From NCBI RefSeq assembly GCF_011297335.1, contig NZ_JAAOTJ010000007.1, positions 124,001-188,000 on the forward strand: DNA of 64,000 bases. Reading direction: 5' to 3'. This stretch comes from Catellatospora methionotrophica. GTDB lineage: Bacteria > Actinomycetota > Actinomycetes > Mycobacteriales > Micromonosporaceae. The first letter of the stretch is position 1; each line of letters opens with the position of its first letter. The notes below the pieces were generated by a model that ran no database searches, was not told the origin of the DNA, and saw only the letters and a program-made list of their open reading frames with translations. The position numbers and the translations under genes were made by a program. Positions 46,551-55,515 of this stretch are shown here, one piece after another.

Positions 46551-49003
46551 TGATGGCGTCTCGGTCCCGGAGCATGGTCCAGCTCCACCACGGCTGGCAG
46601 GTGTCGGCGCGTGACACGCCGGTGCCGGTCAGCCGGGTGCCGGCGGCCGTGCCCGGGTGTGTGCACACCGATCTGCTGGCGGCCGGCCTCATTCCCGATC
46701 CGTTCCTGGACGCGAACGAGAACGAGCTGAGCTGGATCGGGCGCACCCGCTGGACGTACGAGACCAGCTTTCAGTGGTCCGGCCCGGTCGACGACCGGAT
46801 CGACCTCGTGTGCGCGGGCCTGGACACGGTCGCCACCATCTCGCTCAACGGCACCGAGGTCGGGCGCACCGCGAACATGCACCGCGGCTACCGCTTCGAC
46901 CTGCGCTCGGCGCTCACCCCGGGCCGCAACGACCTGCGCATCGACTTCGACTCGGCGTACGAGTACACGGCGGCGATGGCGCGGCAGGTCGGCTCGCGGC
47001 CGGGGGCCTACGACGAGCCGTACAACCTGATCCGCAAGATGGCCTGCAACTTCGGCTGGGACTGGGGCCCGACCGTGGTCACCGCGGGCATCTGGCAGCC
47101 GACCGCGCTGCACAGCTGGTCGACGGCGCGGCTGGCCCAGGTGCGCCCGCAGGTCACCGTGGACGGCACGACCGGGGTGGTCGACGTGCACGTCGACGTC
47201 GAGCGGGCGTCCACGGAATCGCTGCACGTCACCGTCGAGGTCGGCGGCGTGGTCGGGGTCGCCTCGATCGGCGCCGGCAGCATCGGTGCGACGCTGCGGC
47301 TGAGCGTGCCGGACGTGGCGCGCTGGTGGCCGCGCGGCCATGGTGAGCAGCCGCTCTACCGGCTGCGGGTGGTGCTGGCCACCGAGGGCGGGCGCGAGCT
47401 GGACCGCTGGGAACGGCGCGTCGGCTTCCGCACGGTGCGCGTCGACACGACCCCCGACGAGCACGGCACGCCGTACACGGTGATCGTCAACGACAAGCCG
47501 GTGTTCGTGAAGGGGGTCAACTGGATCCCCGACGACGCCTTCGTCACCCGGATCACCCGCGAGCGCCTGGCCGAGCGCTTCCGCCAGGCCTGCGCCGCCA
47601 ACATCAACTACCTGCGGGTATGGGGCGGCGGCCGCTACGAGTCGGAGGACTTCTACGAGCTCGCCGACGAGCTGGGCCTGATGGTCGGGCAGGACTTCCT
47701 GTTCGCCTGCGCGGCGTACCCGGAGGAGGAGCCGTTCGCGGCCGAGGTGGCGGCCGAGGCCCGCGAGCACGTGGTGCGCCTGGCGTCCCACCCGAGCCTG
47801 GTGACCTGGACCGGCAACAACGAGAACATCTGGGGGTACGCGGACTGGGGTTGGCCGGAGCAGCTCGCCGGGCGCAGCTGGGGTGCGGGTTTCTACCACG
47901 GGCTGCTGCCGTCGATCGTGGCCGAGCTGGACCCGACCCGCCCGTACTGGCCGGGCAGCCCCTGGTCGGGCACCCCGGACATCCACCCGAACGACCCGGC
48001 GCACGGCACCATGCACATCTGGGACGTGTGGAACCAGGTCGACTACACGCACTACCGGGACTACATCCCCCGGTTCTGCGCCGAGTTCGGCTTCCAGGCC
48101 CCTCCGGTGTACGCCACGCTGCGCCGCGCCCTGAGCGACGAACCGCTGGCCAGCGACTCACCCGGGATGCGCGACCACCAGAAGGCGGCCGACGGCGACC
48201 TCAAGCTGCGGCGGGGGCTGGACGCGCACCTGCCCGAGCCGCAGGGCTTCGACGACTGGCACTACCTCACGCAGGTCAACCAGGCCCGCGCGATCCAGCT
48301 GGCCGTCGAGCACTTCCGCTCCCACCAGCCCGTCTGCATGGGCGCGATCGTCTGGCAGCTCAACGACTGCTGGCCGGTGACCTCCTGGGCGGCGATCGAC
48401 GGCGACGGGCGGCGCAAACCGCTGTGGCACGCGCTGCGCGCCGCGTACGCCGACCGGCTGCTCACCATCCAGCCGCGCGACGGCGGCCTGGCCCTGGTCG
48501 CGTCCAACGACACCGACCGGCCGTGGCGGGCCGAGGCGTCCGTGACCAGTCACGATCTCAGCGGCAAGGCCCTGGCCGCGATCACGATCCCGTTCGACGT
48601 CGCGCCCCGCTCGGTGGTCGTGACGCCGATCCCGGACGGCGTCGCGCTGCCCTCCGAACCCCGCTCCGAGCTGCTCCGCGCCGTCGCGGGGGAGCAACGG
48701 GCCTGGTGGTTCCACGCCGAGGACCGCGAGATCGACTACCCGGCCGCGCGGTACGAGACGCACGTCGAGCGCACCGCCACCGGCTACGACGTCACCGTCA
48801 CCGCCGCAACGATCCTGCGCGACCTGTCCCTGTTCCCCGACCGCCTCGACCCGGCCGCCACCGTCGACCAGGCCCTGGTCACGCTGCTGCCCGGCGAGTC
48901 CGCCACCTTCACCGTCCACACCACCGCGGCCCTCAACACCGCAGCGCTGGCCGCCCAGCCGGTCCTGCGCTGCGTCAACGACATCACCCCACGGAGCGTT
49001 TGA
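46547..49003 (+). CDS. Beta-mannosidase (GH2)
   Basis: An 818-residue glycoside hydrolase family 2 enzyme that releases mannose from the non-reducing end of manno-oligosaccharides. The acid/base Glu is in TWTGNNENIWG (Glu426) and the nucleophile in RFCAEFGFQAPP (Glu513); both positions fit GH2 mannosidases. A beta-sandwich precedes the barrel. No signal peptide, so it acts inside on imported oligomers. The start is uncertain: GTG 46547 overlaps the permease stop, and ATG at 46550, 46553 or 46574 is possible. It forms one unit with the ABC importer; a secreted mannanase lies downstream. Confidence 0.92.
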   Translation: MMMASRSRSMVQLHHGWQVSARDTPVPVSRVPAAVPGCVHTDLLAAGLIPDPFLDANENELSWIGRTRWTYETSFQWSGPVDDRIDLVCAGLDTVATISLNGTEVGRTANMHRGYRFDLRSALTPGRNDLRIDFDSAYEYTAAMARQVGSRPGAYDEPYNLIRKMACNFGWDWGPTVVTAGIWQPTALHSWSTARLAQVRPQVTVDGTTGVVDVHVDVERASTESLHVTVEVGGVVGVASIGAGSIGATLRLSVPDVARWWPRGHGEQPLYRLRVVLATEGGRELDRWERRVGFRTVRVDTTPDEHGTPYTVIVNDKPVFVKGVNWIPDDAFVTRITRERLAERFRQACAANINYLRVWGGGRYESEDFYELADELGLMVGQDFLFACAAYPEEEPFAAEVAAEAREHVVRLASHPSLVTWTGNNENIWGYADWGWPEQLAGRSWGAGFYHGLLPSIVAELDPTRPYWPGSPWSGTPDIHPNDPAHGTMHIWDVWNQVDYTHYRDYIPRFCAEFGFQAPPVYATLRRALSDEPLASDSPGMRDHQKAADGDLKLRRGLDAHLPEPQGFDDWHYLTQVNQARAIQLAVEHFRSHQPVCMGAIVWQLNDCWPVTSWAAIDGDGRRKPLWHALRAAYADRLLTIQPRDGGLALVASNDTDRPWRAEASVTSHDLSGKALAAITIPFDVAPRSVVVTPIPDGVALPSEPRSELLRAVAGEQRAWWFHAEDREIDYPAARYETHVERTATGYDVTVTAATILRDLSLFPDRLDPAATVDQALVTLLPGESATFTVHTTAALNTAALAAQPVLRCVNDITPRSV

Positions 49004-49032
49004 CACCCCACCCCTCCCCAAGGAGCACGCTC

Positions 49033-51012
49033 ATGAACAGACGGATCCTGGCGGTCGCCGCCGGGGCGCTGATCCTGCTGCTCGGCACCGGCAGCGGCAC
49101 CGCCGCCGCGGCCGGTGGCCACCCCGACGCGGGATTCGTGACCCGGCAGGGCAGTGACCTGAAACTGAACGGCAAGCCGTTCCGGTTCGCCGGGACGAAC
49201 AACTACTACCTGATCTACTCGTCGCAGCTGATGGTCGACGACGTGTTCGCCCGCGCCAAGGGTGCGGGCCTGTCCGTGCTGCGTAGCTGGGGCTGGCTCG
49301 ACATCGGGAACCAGGACGACTCCGGTTCGGTGTCGGGCAAGAAGAACGGCGTCTACCTGCAGTACTGGGACGGCACGCGGCCCGCGTACAACGACGGGCC
49401 GGACGGGCTGCAGCGGCTGGACTACGTGCTGTGGAAGGCCGGGCAGACCGGGATCAAGCTCGTCATCCCGTTCACCAACAACTGGTCCGACTTCGGCGGC
49501 ATGGACCAGTACGTCCGCTGGGCCGGAGCCGACAACCACGACGACTTCTACACCGACCCGGTCATCAGGGGCTGGTACAAGGACTGGATCAGCCACCTGC
49601 TGAACCGGGTGAACCCGCTGACCGGGCTGGCGTACAAGGACGACCCGGCGGTGATGCTGTGGGAGCTGGGCAACGAGCCGCGCTGCAAGGGTTCCGGCCT
49701 GTATCCGCCGTCCGCGTCGTGCACCCCGGCCACGCTCACCGCCTGGGCCGACGAGATGACCCGCCACGTCAAGAGCGTCGACCGCAGGCACCTGGTCGGC
49801 GTCGGCGACGAGGGCTTCTACTGCGACGACCCGGCCTCGGCGGACTGGACCACCAACTGCGGCGAGGGCGTCGACTCGGTCGCCCTCGGCAGGCTGCCCG
49901 CGGTGGACGTGGTCTCGTTCCACCTGTACCCGGACGGCTGGGGCGACAAGAGCGCCCGGTGGGGCGCCGACTGGATCCGACGCCATAACCGTGACGCCAC
50001 GCGGGCGACGAAGCCGTCGATGCTCGGCGAGTTCGGCTGGCGGGACAAGGCCACCCGCAACCCCGTCTACCAGCAGTGGACCGAAGCCGCCGCGAGCGAC
50101 GGCGGCGACGGCTTCCTCTACTGGATGCTCAACGGCGTCCAGGACGACGGCACCATGTATCCGGACTACGACGGCTTCACCGTGGCCTGCCCGACGCCGG
50201 TGTGCCAGAACATCACCAACGCCGGGACGATCATCAGCAGCGGCAGGCGCACCTTCCCGCCGGTCGCCGACCACGACACCGCGGTGGTGCCGTTCGGGAC
50301 CACGGCCGTGCTCAGCCCGGCGGCCAACGACATCGCCTACCAGACGCACGTCCGGGCCGACAAGCTCGACCTGGACCCGGCGGCGGACGGCCGCCAGACC
50401 ACCGCGACCGTGCCCGGCGGCACGTTCACCCTCGCCACCTCGGGTCAGCTCACGTTCACCCCGAACGCGGGCTTCACCGGCAAGGCGTCGGTGAACTACA
50501 CGATCCGCGACACGGCGGCCAGACTTTCCAACGTGGCCACGGTGACCGTGACCGTGCTGCCCGACCCGACCGCCGCCATCAGCCTGGCCTCCTGGGAGAA
50601 CGGCGTCGACGGCTGGGCTCCCGGCAACTGGCAGACCAACGCGGGCACCCTCAGCCCGCAGTCGGACTTCCACACCGACGGCACCGCCGGGCTGCACGCC
50701 GACGCCGCCGACGGCGGCTGGTTCGGCGTCAGCTTCCCCGCGCCCGTCGACCTGTCCGGCAAGTCCTCCGTCACGTTCGACCTGCGTACGGCCGCTGCGG
50801 GCACCTCGACCAGCATCGTCCTGCAGACCGGCCCGTCCTGGACCTGGTGCCAGGGCCCCTTCAACTGGTTCAACCAGGACACCGTCGCGACGGTCGAAGT
50901 CGACCTGAACACGGGCCTGTCCTGCGACCCGTCCTCCCTCAACGAAGTCCACGCCGTCTACCTCTGGCTCAGCCCCGGCTCGTTCGACCTCGACAACCTC
51001 CGCGCCGAATAA
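49033..51012 (+). CDS. Secreted GH5 beta-mannanase with C-terminal binding domain
   Basis: A 659-residue secreted endo-mannanase. After the signal peptide (about 1-27), the GH5 barrel carries the acid/base in VMLWELGNEPR (Glu215) and the nucleophile in PSMLGEFGWRD (Glu333). A cadherin/Ig-like module (about 410-505) and a C-terminal beta-sandwich with ENGVDGWAPGNWQTNAG and LWLSPGSFDLDNLRAE (about 510-659) follow; the last looks like a carbohydrate-binding module, perhaps for mannan. Cleavage outside yields oligomers for the linked importer. ATG at 49033 has AAGGAG upstream, 30 nt after the beta-mannosidase stop. Confidence 0.93.
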   Translation: MNRRILAVAAGALILLLGTGSGTAAAAGGHPDAGFVTRQGSDLKLNGKPFRFAGTNNYYLIYSSQLMVDDVFARAKGAGLSVLRSWGWLDIGNQDDSGSVSGKKNGVYLQYWDGTRPAYNDGPDGLQRLDYVLWKAGQTGIKLVIPFTNNWSDFGGMDQYVRWAGADNHDDFYTDPVIRGWYKDWISHLLNRVNPLTGLAYKDDPAVMLWELGNEPRCKGSGLYPPSASCTPATLTAWADEMTRHVKSVDRRHLVGVGDEGFYCDDPASADWTTNCGEGVDSVALGRLPAVDVVSFHLYPDGWGDKSARWGADWIRRHNRDATRATKPSMLGEFGWRDKATRNPVYQQWTEAAASDGGDGFLYWMLNGVQDDGTMYPDYDGFTVACPTPVCQNITNAGTIISSGRRTFPPVADHDTAVVPFGTTAVLSPAANDIAYQTHVRADKLDLDPAADGRQTTATVPGGTFTLATSGQLTFTPNAGFTGKASVNYTIRDTAARLSNVATVTVTVLPDPTAAISLASWENGVDGWAPGNWQTNAGTLSPQSDFHTDGTAGLHADAADGGWFGVSFPAPVDLSGKSSVTFDLRTAAAGTSTSIVLQTGPSWTWCQGPFNWFNQDTVATVEVDLNTGLSCDPSSLNEVHAVYLWLSPGSFDLDNLRAE

Positions 51013-51042
51013 GCCAAGCTCCCGAGCGCCCGAGCGCCCCGG

Positions 51043-51092
51043 GCGAAGGAAGGGCACCTTCACATCGTCATCCGATGTGGAAGGTGCCCTTC
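51043..51092. terminator. Hairpin repeat family A, copy 4
   Basis: AGGAAGGGCACCTTC (51045-51059) pairs with its complement at 51078-51092; inner ACATCG/CGATGT extends it. Between the convergent mannanase and ribA genes. Confidence 0.85.
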
Positions 51093-51108
51093 CTGGCGAT
51101 CGACCAGC

Positions 51109-51173
51109 GCATGATCGCTGTTTCGGGTCAGAAGGTCGGGTGAGACCGCAGTTGTTGGCACGAAATAGCGATC
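51109..51173. repeat. Hairpin repeat family C, copy 1
   Basis: ATGATCGCTGTTTCG (51109-51123) pairs with CGAAATAGCGATCAT (51159-51173), one G-T wobble. The core GTTTCGGGTCAGAA is shared with copy 2 at 54.9 kb. Confidence 0.75.
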
Positions 51174-51261
51174 ATCGCGGCGAGGCCGCGTACCCGCGAG
51201 TTGTACCAGCGCCGGGTACCCGCGCCGTGCGCTCACGGGCAAGGGCGCGCCCGAGGCGTGG

Positions 51262-51882
51262 TCAGGCGGCTGTGGGAAGGGCGATGGTGTGGCCGGTGTG
51301 GGTGACCTTGGCGCGCAGGTAGCGGAGGTTGTCCGGCTTGGCGTGGACGGCGGTGGGGACCACGTCGGTCACCTCGATGCCGTGGTCGCGGAGCTGGCTG
51401 GGCTTGTCGGGGTTGTTGGTGAGCAGGTCGATGCGGCCGACGCCGAGGGCGGACAGCATCTGTGCTGCGGCGGTGTAGTCGCGTTCGTCGTCGGCGAAGC
51501 CGAGGGCCCGGTTCGCGGCGTAGGTGTCCAGGCCCGCGTCCTGCAGGGCGTACGCGTCGAGCTTGGCGTACAGGCCGATGCCCCGGCCCTCCTGGCGCAG
51601 GTAGAGCAGGTAGCCGCCGTGCTCGGTGATGCGCTGGGCTGCCTCGCGCAGTTGCGGGCCGCAGTCGCAGCGGGCGGAGCCGAACACGTCGCCGGTCATG
51701 CACTCGGAGTGGGCCCGGACCAGCGGCGTGGACGCGTTCTGGAAGTCGCCGAGGCCGAGCGCGAGGTGCTCCAGGCCGTCGGACAGGCCGGTGAAGGTGA
51801 AGACCTCGGCGGTGGTGGCGTATCCGTCGGGGAAGCGCAGCGGAACGGTCACCCTCGTGCGTACACCCAGCTGCTCGGTCAT
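51262..51882 (-). CDS. ribA: GTP cyclohydrolase II
   Basis: A 206-residue stand-alone GTP cyclohydrolase II, which opens the GTP ring to start riboflavin synthesis. The zinc and catalytic motif is HSECMTGDVFGSARCDCG, with Cys/Cys/Cys ligands, followed by RQEGRGIGL. It is not fused to RibB and no other rib genes are next to it, so it may be a second copy or used in another pathway (several actinobacteria carry extra GCH II genes for secondary metabolism). ATG at 51882 has GGTGA upstream. It is convergent with the mannanase gene. Confidence 0.92.
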   Translation of the reverse strand: MTEQLGVRTRVTVPLRFPDGYATTAEVFTFTGLSDGLEHLALGLGDFQNASTPLVRAHSECMTGDVFGSARCDCGPQLREAAQRITEHGGYLLYLRQEGRGIGLYAKLDAYALQDAGLDTYAANRALGFADDERDYTAAAQMLSALGVGRIDLLTNNPDKPSQLRDHGIEVTDVVPTAVHAKPDNLRYLRAKVTHTGHTIALPTAA

Positions 51883-52011
51883 GGTTCACCAGTCTCGTCG
51901 TCGGAACGTGCCCGGTATCAGTTGACGCGCACGTTGCTACTCGATTGTTGAAGCATCAAGAACTGTGTGAAATTCCCTCACCTCCCTCTGTGCGCTGCGC
52001 CACACGCCGCG

Positions 52012-52017
52012 TAGCAT
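52012..52017 (+). promoter_or_regulatory. -10 element of a leaderless promoter (TAGCAT)
   Basis: TAGCAT lies 8 nt before the ATG at 52026; no ribosome binding site is present. Confidence 0.6.
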
Positions 52018-52025
52018 CCGCAGCC

Positions 52026-53435
52026 ATGACCGTGTCGCCCCCCACATCCTCCGAGGTCACCGCCCCTGACCAGGACCAGCCGCTGACCGGTGGCGTACGC
52101 GCCGGATACGCGCTGGGCTCGCTGGCCACCGGGGCCTTCGGTACCGTTCCCGGCCTGCTGCTGCTGCCGTACCTGACCGACAACCTCGGGGTCGCCGCCG
52201 GCCTGGCCGGGCTGCTGGTGCTCGTGCCGAAGGCCTGGGACGTGCTGATCAACCCGGTCGCGGGCCGGATCTCCGACCGCACCGTGTCCCGCTGGGGCGC
52301 GCGGCGGCCGTACCTGCTGTTCGGCGGCCTCGCCGTGGCGGTGCTGTTCGCGGCGATGTTCGCCGGTCCGTTCGGCAACGGGTCGGGGGCGGCGATCTAC
52401 GTCGCGGTGGCGTTCCTGGCCACGGCGACGGCGTACGCGTTCTTCCAGGTGCCGTATGTGGCGATGCCCGCCGAGATGACCGACGACTACAGCGAGCGCA
52501 CCAGGCTGATGACCTGGCGGGTGGCCGTGCTCGCGGTCGCGATCCTGGTGTCGGGCGCGGTCGCTCCGATCGTGGTGCAGGCCGGGGGCGGAGGCGTGCC
52601 CGGGCACCGCTGGATGGGTGTGTTCGTCGCCGCGCTGATCGTGGTCGGTGCGCTCGGCTCGTTCTTCGGCACCCGGCGCGCGCCGGTCGGCCGGGTCACC
52701 GAGAGCGAGCCGACGCTGCGTGCACAGCTCGCCGTCGTACGCCGGAACAGGCCGTTCACGGTGCTGCTGACCGTGTTCGTGGTGCAGTCGATCGGCGTAG
52801 CGACGATGCTGGCCGGGGTCAAGTACGTGGCCGACCATGTGCTGGAGCGCCCCGAGGACGGGCCCACGCTGCTGTTCGCCTGCTTCGTCGGCCCGGCGCT
52901 GCTGGTGATGCCGCTGTGGAGCCGGGTCGGCGCGCGGGTCGGCAAGACGAAGGCGCTGGTGCTGGCCTCGGTGCTGCTGTCGGGCGGCGCGCTGGCGCTG
53001 GTCGTGGCGGGCTCCGTGCCGCCGGTGGTGGCGTACGTCGTCACGGGTCTGATCGGGGTCGGTTACGCGGGCCAGCAGGTGTTCGCGATGGCGATGCTGC
53101 CCGACTGCGTGGCGTACGACGCCGCCCGCACCGGCCGCCGCCAGGCGGGCGTGTTCACGGGTCTGTGGACGGCGGGGGAGACGTTCGGGCTCGCGCTCGG
53201 TCCCGGCCTGTACGCGCTGGTGCTGCAGCTGTCCGGTTACACGTCCTCGGCCGGGGGCGCGGTGGCGCAGTCCGACGGGGCGAAGCTCGGCGTGCTGCTC
53301 GGCTTCAGCCTCGTGCCCGCGCTGCTGGTCGGCCCGGTGACGCTGCTGCTGCGCCGCTACGACCTGACCCCGGAGCGCCTGGCATCGGTGCAGGTGGAGA
53401 CAGGTAGAGCCGCCAAAGATAGTGTGACCCGATGA
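52026..53435 (+). CDS. MFS transporter, GPH (sugar:cation symporter) type
   Basis: A 469-residue transporter with twelve membrane helices. GPH-family marks include KAWDVLINPVAGRISDRT and WGARRPYLLFGG in the first half and FFQVPYVAMPAEMTDDYSERTRLMTWR in the middle. The family moves sugars or other small solutes with H+ or Na+; the substrate is unknown. ATG at 52026 is supported by a -10 hexamer 8 nt upstream. Its end overlaps the start of the PLP-dependent lyase gene by 4 nt, and that gene also has its own promoter inside this one. Confidence 0.88.
   Translation: MTVSPPTSSEVTAPDQDQPLTGGVRAGYALGSLATGAFGTVPGLLLLPYLTDNLGVAAGLAGLLVLVPKAWDVLINPVAGRISDRTVSRWGARRPYLLFGGLAVAVLFAAMFAGPFGNGSGAAIYVAVAFLATATAYAFFQVPYVAMPAEMTDDYSERTRLMTWRVAVLAVAILVSGAVAPIVVQAGGGGVPGHRWMGVFVAALIVVGALGSFFGTRRAPVGRVTESEPTLRAQLAVVRRNRPFTVLLTVFVVQSIGVATMLAGVKYVADHVLERPEDGPTLLFACFVGPALLVMPLWSRVGARVGKTKALVLASVLLSGGALALVVAGSVPPVVAYVVTGLIGVGYAGQQVFAMAMLPDCVAYDAARTGRRQAGVFTGLWTAGETFGLALGPGLYALVLQLSGYTSSAGGAVAQSDGAKLGVLLGFSLVPALLVGPVTLLLRRYDLTPERLASVQVETGRAAKDSVTR
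53420..53425 (+). promoter_or_regulatory. -10 element of a leaderless promoter inside the MFS gene (TAGTGT)
   Basis: TAGTGT lies 6 nt before the ATG at 53432, within the last codons of the transporter gene, so the lyase can be transcribed alone. Confidence 0.55.
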
Positions 53436-54898
53436 TCGACGCACTCCCGCCTCAGGGCGTCCCCGCTGACCAGGTGCTCGCCGAGCTGCGCGGCATGCGC
53501 GACGCCGACCTGCCCACCCACGGCGGGCGGCTGTTCGCCTACGTGTACGACCCGGCCAAGGCAGGACTCGACGAGCTGGCGATGTCGGCGTACGCGCTGT
53601 CCGCGCACGTGAACGGGCTGGACCCGACGGCGTTCCCGTCCCTGCTGGCGACCGAGAACGCGCTGGTCGCCGCCGCGGCGCGGGTGCTCGGCGCGGGCCC
53701 CGGCACGGACGCGCCGGACGTGGTCGGCTCGGTCACCAGCGGTGGCACCGAGTCGCTGATCCTGGCCGTGAAGACGGCCCGCGACGCGCACCCGGAGATC
53801 ACTTCGCCGCGCCTGGTCGCCCCGTCGACCGCGCACGCGGCGTTCGCCAAGGCCGCGCACTACCTCGGTGTGGCGCTGGACCTGGTGCCCGTGGACCCGG
53901 AGACGTTCACGCCGGACCCGGCCGCGGTCGCCGCCGCGATCACCGCCGACACGGTGCTGGTCGCGTGCTCCGCGCCGTCGTACGCCCAGGGGGTCGTCGA
54001 TCCGGTCGAGCAGATCGCGGCGATCGCCGCCGAGCGGGGCGTGCGCTGCCACGTGGACGCGTGTTTCGGCGGCTGGGCGCTGCCGTTCCTGCGCCGGGTC
54101 GGGGTCGCGGTGCCCGCGTTCGACTTCAGCCTGCCGGGTGTGACGAGCATGTCGGTGGACCTGCACAAGTACGCGTACACCCCCAAGGGGGTGTCGGTGC
54201 TGCTGCACCGCGACGCGGGGCTGCGCCGCCCGCAGTACTTCGCCTTCGCCGACTGGCCGGGCTACACGATGGTCAACCCGGTGATCTCGTCGACGCGCTC
54301 CGGCGGGCCGATCGCGGCGGCGTTCGCGACGCTGCGTCACGTCGGCGACGAGGGCTACCTCGAACTGGCCCGGCAGACCCGCGACGCGGTGACCGGGCTG
54401 GCCAAGGCGGTGTCCGAGGTGGACGGGCTGCGGCTGCTCGCCCCGGCCGACTTCACGGTCGTGTGCCTGACCTCGGACGACCCGGGGCTGGACCTGTTCG
54501 TGCTCGCCGACGAGCTGGCCGCGCGGGGCTGGCACACCCAGCCGCAGCTGCCGTACGAGGGCATCCCGGCCAGCATCCACCTGACCGTGACCGCGTCCGT
54601 GCTGCCGCAGGTGCCCCAGTTCGGCCCGGCGCTGGCCGAGTCGGCCGCCGCCGCCCGTGCCCACGGCCCGGTCGAGCTGCCCGCCGAACTCCTGGCGATG
54701 GCCGCCCATCTGCCGCCGGACCAGCTCACCGCCGACATGGTCGCGGGCCTGGCCGACATGTTCGGCCTCACCGGCGGCGAGCCCGGCGCGGCCCCCCGGA
54801 TGGCCGTCGTCAACGCGGTGCTCGCGGCGGCGCCGCCCCGCCTGCGGGAGCGGCTGCTGGTCGAGTTCGTCAGCCTCCTTCAGCGTCCGTCGTGGTAA
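53432..54898 (+). CDS. PLP-dependent decarboxylase/lyase (sphingosine-1-phosphate lyase-like)
   Basis: A 488-residue group II PLP enzyme. SVTSGGTESLILAVKTARD and AHAAFAKAAHYLGV are typical of sphingosine-1-phosphate lyase and related decarboxylases, the HVDACFGGWALPF aspartate contacts the pyridine nitrogen, and the Schiff-base lysine is in SVDLHKYAYTPKG. In bacteria such proteins act as lyases or amino acid decarboxylases; the substrate is unknown. The start ATG overlaps the MFS gene stop. Partner transport by the MFS protein is possible but unproven. A family C hairpin separates it from the convergent thioesterase gene. Confidence 0.88.
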   Translation: MIDALPPQGVPADQVLAELRGMRDADLPTHGGRLFAYVYDPAKAGLDELAMSAYALSAHVNGLDPTAFPSLLATENALVAAAARVLGAGPGTDAPDVVGSVTSGGTESLILAVKTARDAHPEITSPRLVAPSTAHAAFAKAAHYLGVALDLVPVDPETFTPDPAAVAAAITADTVLVACSAPSYAQGVVDPVEQIAAIAAERGVRCHVDACFGGWALPFLRRVGVAVPAFDFSLPGVTSMSVDLHKYAYTPKGVSVLLHRDAGLRRPQYFAFADWPGYTMVNPVISSTRSGGPIAAAFATLRHVGDEGYLELARQTRDAVTGLAKAVSEVDGLRLLAPADFTVVCLTSDDPGLDLFVLADELAARGWHTQPQLPYEGIPASIHLTVTASVLPQVPQFGPALAESAAAARAHGPVELPAELLAMAAHLPPDQLTADMVAGLADMFGLTGGEPGAAPRMAVVNAVLAAAPPRLRERLLVEFVSLLQRPSW

Positions 54899-54911
54899 CT
54901 GTGGAAGGCAT

Positions 54912-54972
54912 GGTCGCCGTTTCGGGTCAGAAACTCTGGTCAGACCCGAGTTCCTGACCCGAAACGGCGATC
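54912..54972. terminator. Hairpin repeat family C, copy 2 (bidirectional terminator)
   Basis: A 19-bp stem (54912-54930 with 54954-54972, one mismatch) plus inner AACTC/GAGTT. It lies between convergent genes and shares GTTTCGGGTCAGAA with copy 1. Confidence 0.8.
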
Positions 54973-54991
54973 TTGGAGTGGCGCCGCGAGG

Positions 54992-55381
54992 CTACTTGCG
55001 CAGGAGGCAGGTGAGGCGGGCGGTGCAGATGCGCTGGTCCTCGTCGTCGGTGATGACGATCTCGTAGGTGGCGATGCTGCCGCCGCGGTGCAGGGGGGTC
55101 GCCACGCCGGTGACCAGGCCGGAGCGGGCCGCGCGGTGGTGCGTGGCGCTGATGTCGACGCCCACGGCGTACGGGCGGCCGATCGTCGAGCCGTGCAGGG
55201 TCGCCCCGATCGAGCCCAGGGTCTCGGCCAGCACGCAGGACGCGCCGCCGTGCAGCAGGCCGAACGGCTGGGTGTTGCCGTCCACCGGCATCGTCGCGAC
55301 CAGCCGCTCCGGCGTCGCCTCCAGCAGCTTGATGCCCATGCGCTCGGCCAGCGCGCCCTGCATGGTCGTGTCGTAAGTCAT
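54992..55381 (-). CDS. Hotdog-fold thioesterase (PaaI/YbdB-like)
   Basis: A 129-residue hotdog thioesterase. The catalytic segment NTQPFGLLHGGASCVLAETLGS is that of PaaI/YbdB (EntH) and menaquinone-pathway DHNA-CoA thioesterases, with the HGG loop and the active-site Glu. VDISATHHRAARSGLVTGVA follows as in the family. It hydrolyses an acyl-CoA or aryl-CoA, likely DHNA-CoA or a mischarged carrier; which one is not shown. ATG at 55381 is used; GTG 55396 is also open. A minus-strand TAACGT hexamer lies upstream and would give a very short leader. Confidence 0.9.
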   Translation of the reverse strand: MTYDTTMQGALAERMGIKLLEATPERLVATMPVDGNTQPFGLLHGGASCVLAETLGSIGATLHGSTIGRPYAVGVDISATHHRAARSGLVTGVATPLHRGGSIATYEIVITDDEDQRICTARLTCLLRK

Positions 55382-55442
55382 CTCCACCCGCCGCACGTTA
55401 CCCGCCGGTCACCCCGGCGGGCAGTGGCCCGGAGACGGTTGT

Positions 55443-55486
55443 GGGGAACCCGCGGCCTCCGGGGGAGCGGAGGGGGCGGGTTCCCC
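55443..55486 (-). terminator. Terminator hairpin of the membrane protein gene at 55.5 kb
   Basis: GGGGAACCCGC (55443-55453) pairs with GCGGGTTCCCC (55476-55486), after the minus-strand membrane gene. Confidence 0.75.
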
Positions 55487-55515
55487 AGGTACGGGAGGGG
55501 TGCGGCGAACCGCGG

